From: an uncultured bacterium
GTDB lineage: Bacteria; Verrucomicrobiota; Kiritimatiellia; RFP12; UBA1067
DNA: 21,494 nt
Direction of reading: 5' to 3'
Assembly: GCA_902779075.1 (NCBI GenBank)
Contig: CACZAK010000094.1
Span: 1 to 21,494 of the forward strand
Below, in pieces: positions 1 through 7,333 of the stretch (position 1 is the first letter of the stretch; each line of letters begins with the position of its first letter). Below the pieces are notes generated by a model. That model did no database searches. It was not told the DNA's origin and saw nothing but the letters and a program-made list of their open reading frames with translations. The position numbers and the translations under genes are program-made.

Positions 1-3000
1 CGACGAAGGAATCGACTGCTGAATACAGCTACGAGTTCACCGGCTGGTCGCCGGCGGTTTCGGCGGTGACAGGCGCGGCGACGTATACGGCGCAGTTCAA
101 CGCGACGAAGCGCAGCTACATGGTGTCGTGGGTCGTCGAGGGCGTTACGGTCGCCTCCGGCGCGGTCGAGTACGGCACGGTGCCGACCTACACCGGCGCG
201 ACGCCGACGAAGGAATCGACGGCTGAATACAGCTACGAGTTCAGCGGCTGGTCGCCGGCGGTTTCTGCTGTCACGGGCGCTGCGACGTACACGGCGCAGT
301 TTGAGGCGACGAAGCGCAGCTACACGGTGTCGTGGGTTGTCGAGGGCGTGACTGTCGCCTCTGGCACGGTCGAATATGGCCAGACGCCTACCTACAGCGG
401 CGCGACGCCGACGAAGGAATCGACGGCTGAATACAGCTACACGTTCAGCGGCTGGTCACCTGCCGTGGCGTCCGTAACCGGCCCTGCCACCTACACGGCG
501 CAGTTCAACGCGACGAAGCGCAGCTACACGGTTGCGTGGGTTGTCGAGGGCGTAACGGTCGCCTCCGGCTCGGTCGAATACGGCACTACGCCGACCTACA
601 CAGGCGCGACGCCGACGAAGCCGGAGGACGAGAACTACACCTACACGTTCAATGGCTGGACGCCCGCCGTGGCGTCCGTGACCGGCCCTGCCACCTACAC
701 GGCCACTTTCGCCGCGACGCCGAAGGAGCCGGATGATCCTGATGAGCCTGTCGAAGAGCCTGACGCGAAGAGGTGGATGGTCGTCGATCTGCGCACGGGC
801 GACGTTTCGTACTACGGCTACGACTTCGACACGGCCACCAACACCTTCAACACGACCGAATACAAGACTGTGAAGATGGCGTTCCGCAAGGTGCCGAAGG
901 GCAGGTATTTCGTCCAGAACGGAACGAAGACGGCGACAATGGAGCGGGACTACTACATGGCTATCTTCACAACTACCGAGGCGCAGTACCAGTTGATGCT
1001 CAATCCAGCGGCGAATGTCTCGGGCGCATCCACTGCGGCCAGAGGCTACGTGACTTGGACGAGCCTTCGCGGCACGACCGAGGTTACGCCGCAGGGATCC
1101 GTCTCGAACGACGTCGGAAACGCCGTCATATACAGGCTCAACGAGCTGACCGGCCTGAAATTCGACCTGCCTACGGTCCCGATGTGGGAGGTCGCGTCTC
1201 TTGCAAAGCCTACAAATGCGACGGCGACCGCCTCGTGGTCGTGGTTCTTCGGGCCGACTATCGACAACCTGGCGGAGTATGCATGGAACGGCGGCTCTGC
1301 CATCCACGGAGTCGGTCTGCTCAAGCCGAACGCATGGGGGCTCTACGATGTCTATGGCAACGTCTGGGAATGGTGCGCCGACGGCATCGGCACGGAGCGC
1401 TGGAACATGCAGGAGGCGTTCGAGTACGACTGGCAATGGACCCAGACGCCGAACGGCGACGGGCGCGATCCGTCGTGCCGTCATTGCGTCGGCGGCAGCA
1501 CGTGGGAATCGCGCGACTACTGCAACTCGGTGTTCGTGAACACGGCATACAAGGTTGCGTCCTATTCGCACATAGGCTTCCGCCTCGCGCTGATCTGCGA
1601 CGACGAACCGTCCGGCGATATCGTGTGGAGATACACTGTCGAGAACGGCAAGGCCACGATAACGGGCGCGGAATCGGCTGCAGGCGATGTCGTAATCCCC
1701 GATGCCGTCCAGGATGGTGTGCCAGTGACCTCCATCGGAACGCATGCGTTTGTGGACGCCGAAATCACGTCAGTTGTAGTTCCGAGCAGCGTTACGGACA
1801 TCTGCGCAGGCGCGTTCGTGAACTGCACCGGTCTGCGGAAGATATATCTGCCGCGTTCGCTCAAGCCGGGGAACTATGAAGACACCCTGGACTATCTCGC
1901 CGCCGTGTTTGAGGGACTCTCAATTGCGAAACTGGACGAAATAGTCGTCTGGTACTCCGACCCGGAAGATATTCCTATTGAAGGCGTAGTGACGATTGAC
2001 GGCATTGACTGGTCTTATTCCATCGTGAGGGGCGAGGCGACGATCACGGGCGCATCCTCGTTCGGCGACGGTGTCTCAATTCCGACCATGGTGGGCGCAT
2101 ACTATGTCACCGCCATCGGCGATGGTGCGTTCTATGAATGCGCGAATCTGAGCGCAGTCACCATCGACAGTCACATACGGACAATCGGAAACTATGCGTT
2201 CGCCGGCTGTCCGAACGTTGTTGCCGTGAACTTCCAGAGCGACAGCCACCTGGAGACCATAGGCGCAGAAGCATTCATGGGCTGTGCGAAACTCCAGAGG
2301 GTCACCATCCCGGACAGCGTCACGGTCATCCGCGGCGGCGCGTTCTCGGGATGCTCCGCGCTTTTCGACGTCACGATCGGCAGAAGCGTCGCTCAGATCG
2401 GCGACGGAGTGGAGCTGCTTTCCATTTTCGATCGTGAAGAAGCCTATTTAGGTGACTTCGTATCTGCATTCGGCGACTGCGCCAGCTTGATGAACTTCAA
2501 TGTCGCCTCCGGCAACGCGACCTACGAGGCGATCGACGGCTGTATCTACTACCGCGCTACGCCGAACAACGCCAAGACGCTCGCAGTCTATCCGAGCGGA
2601 CGCAGCAGCCTCTACTTCCACGGTGGCGTGACCGTGACGGGAATCGGCGAGGGCGCATGTTCCAGCTGTAACAAGCTGACCAACCTTTCCATCCCGGAAA
2701 CGGTAAGGGACATCGGCGTTGAGGCGTTCGCGCACTGCGAAAAACTCGCAAAAGTTTACATCGCGCCCAACACCGTCACCAACATCTCCTTCGGTGCGTT
2801 TGTAGGGGATCTGTCCATCATGGACGCAGAAATCGCCGGCTCGGTCAAGACCATTGGCGACGGTGCGTTCCTGCACTGCTTCGGGCCCGATCTCTACGAC
2901 AGCTACACAACGGGGCGTCTTGTGCTGAACGAAGGTATCCAGACAATCGGCGTGCAGGCGTTTTTCCTTTGCTTCCGCATCGGAGAAATCGTCATTCCCA

Positions 3001-5813
3001 ACAGCGTCACGTCGATAGGTGAGTCGGCTTTTGGCAATACGCAATACACTCGCAGAGTAGCCATCGGCAGCGGACTGAGGGAGATAAGCGAATCCGCGTT
3101 CGAGTGCGACTGGGGCGGCTCCCAGCTTTCCGATCTTGTGATCGGGCCTAACGTGGTCAGTATCGGTGCGTATGCGTTCGCCGGATGCGAGAAGCTGCGC
3201 AACCTGAACATCCCGCCCTCCGTGCAGCACATCGGCAACTATGCGTTCAGCGACTGCACGTCGCTCTGCGCGCTAAATCTCCCGCCGAACCTCAAGAGCA
3301 TCGGCACCGGAGCGTTCGGCGGTAGCTCTTACGGCATGATGATGATGTCGTCCGGTCGCCGGCTTCTCGGCAGCACCGCCCAGACGTTCGACGGCTGCAC
3401 CGACCTGCGCCGCGTCCTAGTGCCGCACAGCGTCACGAACATCGGCGCCGGTGCGTTCTCGGCGGTTGCGTCCGAGAACCTCGACAAGATCTATCTCCCC
3501 TTGTCGCTCAAGTCAGCGGATGATGCCGACACCCTGGCGTTTCTCGCGGACCAGTTCCCGGAACTGAACCTCGGAGTTGGCGATGTGACGTGGTATGGCA
3601 ATGAGAGCGAACTCAACTACGTGACCGTCACGTTCGACCCGAACAACGGCGGCGAGACATGGAGCGAGCAGGTGCTCGACTACATGGACGCCTTCCCGGT
3701 TCCGGTGACGAACGGATACGCTTTCGCCGGCTGGTGGACCACGAGCGACGACAGCGGAGAGCAGGTCACGCTGTTCCGCCATTTCGATGCGGATACGACG
3801 CTGTACGCGCACTGGATTGAGACGCCAGTGACGTTCGGCGAGGACGCACCGTGGACGGCGGTTTACGACGAATATCTTGGCGACTGGGTAATCCAGTCCG
3901 GGGATGTCGCCTTTGGCTACACGTCGTCGGCGTCGTTGGCCGTCAATGGTCCATGTGTCGTCACCTTCTCCTTCAAGAACATCATGTCCGAAGGGTGGGG
4001 CACATCGAACGACCTGAAGATTCTCGTCGATGGCGAGGAAGTGGAGTTTTGGGGTATCTTCGATGACTGGACCGAGCGCACGATTGAGGTTTCTGCCGCG
4101 GGCGAACATACCGTCACTTGGCGCTACGTGAACATGAACGGAGACATCAACGACTATGCGCGGCTCTGCAATATCAGTGCCACGTCCGCCGAGGCGCACA
4201 CGGTGACGTTCCATCTGGAGGGCGGCACGATGGCCGAGGCAACAAGCCGTCAGGTGATCACGTCGCTCGGCACGCTGCCGGTGCCGACGAAGGACGGCGT
4301 CCTGTTCGCAGGATGGTACACGGCGGCGGCTGGCGGTGACCGCATTACGTCGGACTATGAGGTAGAGGATGACCTCGACCTCTATGCGCATTGGACGGCG
4401 GCGCCGTTTGACATCGGCGGCGACGTCGGCTGGTATATCGACGAAGACGAAAGCTATACATGCGAACATGTCGGGATAGGCCAACGGGCGTCCGCGCAGA
4501 TCTCGTTCACGGGATCGCGCCGTATCCAGTTCTCATGGAGTTTGAGCGCAGAGGAAATGACCGACGACAACCTCGTGTTCTATGTCGATGGCGAGCAGGT
4601 TTTCACCATGCATGGCGACAGAGACTGGGTGTATTGCCAGCATGACGTCATCGGAGACGGTGTGCATGTCGTGCGCTGGGAGTTCAGGAGGATGGACTAC
4701 AGCTATGAAACAGGTACTGTGGAGAACCGCATGTGGCTGAAGAACATCTCGACGACGCAGTTGCTGGCGGTCACGTTCAATCTGAATTACACGGGAGGCG
4801 AGACCATTGCGGGAGGGGGCGTGTCGGGCACTCCTTACGGCGAACTGCCGTCGGTCAAGCGCAAGGGCTACAGGCTTCTCGGCTGGTTCACGGCCGCGAC
4901 AGGCGGAACGAAAGTCACGTCCAGCACGGTCATATACGAGGCCATGACGCTCTACGCGCATTGGGAGGAAACTGGACCTGAAATCTCCTACGAACTCACC
5001 GACAGATTTGGCGATGGTTGGAACGGTGCCGCCATTCTTGTAGTGAACGACGAAACAGGCGAAAGAATCGCCACGCTTACGATCGAGAGCGGCAGACAGT
5101 CCATTGGCGAGGTTTCCGTTGCCAATGGCATGAGACTCCGCTTCGAGTGGGTGCAAGGTTCGTTTGACAGCGAGACCTCCTACACTATCAGGGGCGTGGA
5201 CGACGAGGTTGTCTTGTCCGGTTCTGGCTCAGGATTCAGCACTCCTGTCATCTACGAGGTGGTATTGCCCACGCCTGTTCCCGAGACGCCGCCGGTTGAG
5301 ATCAACGACATGAAGATGGAGGAGCCGGTCGAGAACGGCGACGGCACGCGCACAATCAATGCAAAGACGGGAGAGACCTTGACGCAGAGCGACGTTGAGT
5401 CCGTCGCCGTCACTTCGCCGACCGATCCGACCTTGGACATCACGGAGGCGTACACGAAGACGTTGTCGCCTGATGGCGACCAGATCATCCTCGCTCTTGC
5501 GCAACCAGTGATCGAGGCGGTTGTCGAAGAGGAGAACATAGACGCGGAAGACCCCATGGGACTTCTGGAGGACGTCACGAAGATCGGGGCATTTAAGATC
5601 GCCGAACTGCCGAATCCTGCAAACGGTGAGGATGTCGGCGCACTACCGGTGAAGATGTATAAGGGACTCTGGTACCAGGCTTCGTGGGGCGACGACCTCA
5701 ACAACCTGACTCCCGGCGTGAAGTTCCGCGCGGACGGCGTGCAGACGCACATCGGTGTCATCAAGCAGACCGGCAGCTGCGGTTTCTACAAGATCTCCGT
5801 CTTCGAAAAGTAA
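1..5813 (+). CDS. Giant secreted/surface protein: tandem repeats, SUMF1-like domain, LRR_5 (BspA-like) array, InlB repeats (5' partial)
   Basis: The frame is open from base 3, so the gene starts upstream; the first in-frame GTG at 66 lies inside a repeat and is not a real start. Order of parts: 204-bp tandem repeats to about 720; an acidic proline linker (727-768); a SUMF1/formylglycine-generating-enzyme-like domain (about 771-1610) with GLYDVYGNVWEWCAD and a closing IGFRLAL; a long LRR_5 array (about 1617-3590) with repeated 'IGxxAFxxCxxL' and 'VxIPxSV' motifs; three InlB-type repeats ending YAHW (about 3618-3825, 4197-4395, 4764-4965), separated by two beta-sandwich-like segments; a segment with FGDGWNGA (about 5000-5260); and a C-terminal domain ending at TAA. 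LRR_5 and InlB repeats are typical of adhesins and large secreted proteins. No transmembrane anchor or LPxTG motif is visible at the C-terminus. Role in adhesion or glycan/host binding is inferred. Confidence 0.85.
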   Translation, partial: TKESTAEYSYEFTGWSPAVSAVTGAATYTAQFNATKRSYMVSWVVEGVTVASGAVEYGTVPTYTGATPTKESTAEYSYEFSGWSPAVSAVTGAATYTAQFEATKRSYTVSWVVEGVTVASGTVEYGQTPTYSGATPTKESTAEYSYTFSGWSPAVASVTGPATYTAQFNATKRSYTVAWVVEGVTVASGSVEYGTTPTYTGATPTKPEDENYTYTFNGWTPAVASVTGPATYTATFAATPKEPDDPDEPVEEPDAKRWMVVDLRTGDVSYYGYDFDTATNTFNTTEYKTVKMAFRKVPKGRYFVQNGTKTATMERDYYMAIFTTTEAQYQLMLNPAANVSGASTAARGYVTWTSLRGTTEVTPQGSVSNDVGNAVIYRLNELTGLKFDLPTVPMWEVASLAKPTNATATASWSWFFGPTIDNLAEYAWNGGSAIHGVGLLKPNAWGLYDVYGNVWEWCADGIGTERWNMQEAFEYDWQWTQTPNGDGRDPSCRHCVGGSTWESRDYCNSVFVNTAYKVASYSHIGFRLALICDDEPSGDIVWRYTVENGKATITGAESAAGDVVIPDAVQDGVPVTSIGTHAFVDAEITSVVVPSSVTDICAGAFVNCTGLRKIYLPRSLKPGNYEDTLDYLAAVFEGLSIAKLDEIVVWYSDPEDIPIEGVVTIDGIDWSYSIVRGEATITGASSFGDGVSIPTMVGAYYVTAIGDGAFYECANLSAVTIDSHIRTIGNYAFAGCPNVVAVNFQSDSHLETIGAEAFMGCAKLQRVTIPDSVTVIRGGAFSGCSALFDVTIGRSVAQIGDGVELLSIFDREEAYLGDFVSAFGDCASLMNFNVASGNATYEAIDGCIYYRATPNNAKTLAVYPSGRSSLYFHGGVTVTGIGEGACSSCNKLTNLSIPETVRDIGVEAFAHCEKLAKVYIAPNTVTNISFGAFVGDLSIMDAEIAGSVKTIGDGAFLHCFGPDLYDSYTTGRLVLNEGIQTIGVQAFFLCFRIGEIVIPNSVTSIGESAFGNTQYTRRVAIGSGLREISESAFECDWGGSQLSDLVIGPNVVSIGAYAFAGCEKLRNLNIPPSVQHIGNYAFSDCTSLCALNLPPNLKSIGTGAFGGSSYGMMMMSSGRRLLGSTAQTFDGCTDLRRVLVPHSVTNIGAGAFSAVASENLDKIYLPLSLKSADDADTLAFLADQFPELNLGVGDVTWYGNESELNYVTVTFDPNNGGETWSEQVLDYMDAFPVPVTNGYAFAGWWTTSDDSGEQVTLFRHFDADTTLYAHWIETPVTFGEDAPWTAVYDEYLGDWVIQSGDVAFGYTSSASLAVNGPCVVTFSFKNIMSEGWGTSNDLKILVDGEEVEFWGIFDDWTERTIEVSAAGEHTVTWRYVNMNGDINDYARLCNISATSAEAHTVTFHLEGGTMAEATSRQVITSLGTLPVPTKDGVLFAGWYTAAAGGDRITSDYEVEDDLDLYAHWTAAPFDIGGDVGWYIDEDESYTCEHVGIGQRASAQISFTGSRRIQFSWSLSAEEMTDDNLVFYVDGEQVFTMHGDRDWVYCQHDVIGDGVHVVRWEFRRMDYSYETGTVENRMWLKNISTTQLLAVTFNLNYTGGETIAGGGVSGTPYGELPSVKRKGYRLLGWFTAATGGTKVTSSTVIYEAMTLYAHWEETGPEISYELTDRFGDGWNGAAILVVNDETGERIATLTIESGRQSIGEVSVANGMRLRFEWVQGSFDSETSYTIRGVDDEVVLSGSGSGFSTPVIYEVVLPTPVPETPPVEINDMKMEEPVENGDGTRTINAKTGETLTQSDVESVAVTSPTDPTLDITEAYTKTLSPDGDQIILALAQPVIEAVVEEENIDAEDPMGLLEDVTKIGAFKIAELPNPANGEDVGALPVKMYKGLWYQASWGDDLNNLTPGVKFRADGVQTHIGVIKQTGSCGFYKISVFEK
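3..716 (+). repeat. 204-bp in-frame tandem repeats (68 aa) in the giant surface protein
   Basis: The junction coding for A-T-K-R-S recurs with its ACG codon at 105, 309 and 513, and the equivalent ACG comes again at 717, so the period is exactly 204 bp (68 codons). A further partial copy runs off the left edge. Each unit encodes a beta-rich module with SYTVSWVVEGVTVASG, then VEYG, then SGWSPAV and ATYTAQF. The last unit differs most (PEDENYTYTFNGW in place of STAEYSYTFSGW). Exact period and near identity mean the copy number can change by recombination and that short-read assembly may have collapsed units. Confidence 0.93.
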
Positions 5814-5822
5814 CGGGAAAAC

Positions 5823-5860
5823 GAAGGCCGCAGTTTCGCACGAGACGGCTTTCTCTTCTC
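5823..5860 (+). terminator. Possible weak terminator after the giant surface gene
   Basis: GAAGGCCG (5823-5830) can pair with CGGCTTTC (5846-5853) with one G-U wobble, leaving a 15-nt loop, and is followed by a pyrimidine-rich run (TCTTCTCCCTT). There is no clean U-tract, so this is tentative. It sits 10 nt after the stop codon of the upstream gene. Confidence 0.35.
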
Positions 5861-5877
5861 CCTTCTGTTGGATTCGC

Positions 5878-5906
5878 TGGACTTCCCGCACGTTTTGTGC
5901 GATAAT
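5878..5906 (+). promoter_or_regulatory. Candidate sigma70-type promoter of the oxidoreductase gene
   Basis: TGGACT (5878-5883) as -35 and GATAAT (5901-5906) as -10, with a 17-bp spacer, 31 bp upstream of the ATG at 5938. Each box matches the consensus at 4-5 of 6 positions. It lies in the only gap between the surface gene and the oxidoreductase, so a promoter here is expected. Confidence 0.4.
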
Positions 5907-5937
5907 AAACCGTCTTTCACAAAAAGGAGAATTCATC

Positions 5938-7314
5938 ATGAACCTCAACCGTCGCCAGTTCCTCGGCGCCGCCTCGGCCGCCGCGTTTCCGTTCATTTTT
6001 CCCGCATACGCGGGATTGAACGTACGCAAGTACGCCGCCAACGAGAAAGTCAACGTGGGTGTGATCGGCATCGGCCGCATCTCGACTACGATGGACATCC
6101 CGCTCGCGATCAAGTTCACCAACCTCTGCCGCTTCACGGCGGTGTGTGACCTCGACTCCTTCGCCGACTACCACGACCTGCTGGACGACCCGTCCATCGA
6201 CGCAGTGGAAATCTGCCTTCCTGACCACTGGCACGCGCTCGTCGCGTGCGCCGCCCTCGCGAAGGGCAAGCACATCTGGCTGCAGAAGCCGTTCGCGCAG
6301 ACGATCACCGAGGGGCGCATCATCGCGAACCTCGCGAAGATGCAGAACCGCGTGGTGCAGGTTGGCTCATGGCAGCGCAGCGTGACGCAGTTCCATCGCG
6401 TGTGCGAGCTCGTGCTCAACGGTCGCGTCGGCGACATCGTGCGCGTGGAAGTGGGTTGCGGATGCGACAAGCCGGGCGGTTCCTCTGCGGTGCAGCCCGT
6501 GCCCGAAAACCTCAACTACGAGATGTGGCTCGGTCCGACGGACGAGAAGGCTCCCTACAACGAGACGCGCGTCCATGCGCAAGACCTCAAGAAGATCGCG
6601 AACCGTCCAGGCTGGATCCAGATGGCGCCGTACGGCTGGGGCATGATTACCAACTGGGGTGCGCACCAGATCGACATCGCGCAGTGGGGCCTCGGCAAGG
6701 ACGACTCCGGCCCCGAATCCGTGACCGGCACGTGCGAGTGGATGGACACGACGGGCGGTAAGCTCTGGAACGTCCACACGACATACGACCTCCACTACTC
6801 CTACAACGGCGGCAAGACGGACGTCCACGTGTGCAACAAGTACCCGATGGGCATCAAGTTCATCGGCGATAAGGGCGAATGGCTCTACTGCATGCGCGGC
6901 AAGGCAGTTACGCCAAGCGATCCCTCCTCGTCCACGGGCGGCAAGATGAAGCCGCTGATGGCCTCCAAGGTCTCGCTCCTCGAACCGATGGCGAATCCGG
7001 CGAAGCCGCTCAAGACATCGGGCGACCACTGGAAGAACTGGCTGGAGGCGATTCGCGCCGGCGACCCCACGATGACCGCCACTAACGCCGAGGCGGCGCA
7101 GCGCTCGTCGACGGCGTGCTGTCTCGGGCAGATGTGCATGGAACTCGGCCGCGGCAAGAAGGACGGTGCCACGATCAAGTGGTGCGCGCAGAAGGAGGAC
7201 ACATGCTGCGACAAGGCTCGGGCGCTGATGAAGCCCTTCGCGCGCGGCAAGTACAACCTCACCGACGAGTTGGCCCGCTACGGGTTCAGCCCCGAGAAGA
7301 TCCTGCGCGGCTAA
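5938..7314 (+). CDS. Tat-exported Gfo/Idh/MocA family oxidoreductase
   Basis: 458 aa. The start at 5938 is chosen because AAAGGAG lies 6-8 nt upstream and the product then begins with a twin-arginine signal (NRRQFLGAASAAA, R5-R6, ending around AYA); the frame stays open upstream to 5755 but that extension has no such features. A Rossmann NAD(P)-binding motif follows (VGVIGIGRIS), then LPDHWHA and LQKP, the last in the place of the family's EKP lysine-proline motif. The C-terminal half (GWGMITNWGAHQIDIAQWG) fits the large secreted subfamily common in PVC bacteria and Bacteroidetes, which acts on sugars or sugar derivatives, with the cofactor presumably bound before Tat export. The substrate cannot be told. 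The segment between CDLD and DYHDLLDD is unusually short (see findings). Next to metH (19-bp gap) but with no obvious shared pathway. Confidence 0.88.
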   Translation: MNLNRRQFLGAASAAAFPFIFPAYAGLNVRKYAANEKVNVGVIGIGRISTTMDIPLAIKFTNLCRFTAVCDLDSFADYHDLLDDPSIDAVEICLPDHWHALVACAALAKGKHIWLQKPFAQTITEGRIIANLAKMQNRVVQVGSWQRSVTQFHRVCELVLNGRVGDIVRVEVGCGCDKPGGSSAVQPVPENLNYEMWLGPTDEKAPYNETRVHAQDLKKIANRPGWIQMAPYGWGMITNWGAHQIDIAQWGLGKDDSGPESVTGTCEWMDTTGGKLWNVHTTYDLHYSYNGGKTDVHVCNKYPMGIKFIGDKGEWLYCMRGKAVTPSDPSSSTGGKMKPLMASKVSLLEPMANPAKPLKTSGDHWKNWLEAIRAGDPTMTATNAEAAQRSSTACCLGQMCMELGRGKKDGATIKWCAQKEDTCCDKARALMKPFARGKYNLTDELARYGFSPEKILRG

Positions 7315-7320
7315 CCGCGC
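7305..7320 (+). other. Small perfect hairpin spanning the oxidoreductase stop codon
   Basis: GCGCGG (7305-7310) and CCGCGC (7315-7320) flank CTAA, which contains the stop codon TAA (7312-7314). There is no U-tract, so it is unlikely to be a simple intrinsic terminator. It lies just ahead of the metH ribosome binding site and could couple or uncouple translation; this is inference. Confidence 0.4.
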
Positions 7321-7333
7321 GCCGGCGGGAGCT

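Noticed and set aside
1335..1605. Diversity-generating retroelement target (SUMF1/C-lectin-like domain)
   Set aside because: The domain is far from the C-terminus, there is no reverse transcriptase, and I see no second copy of the segment that could act as template.
456..1745. Long minus-strand open frame (429 codons) opposite the giant surface gene
   Set aside because: Arginine/valine-rich product with no recognisable motif; it is the complement of a well-supported coding frame in GC-rich DNA.
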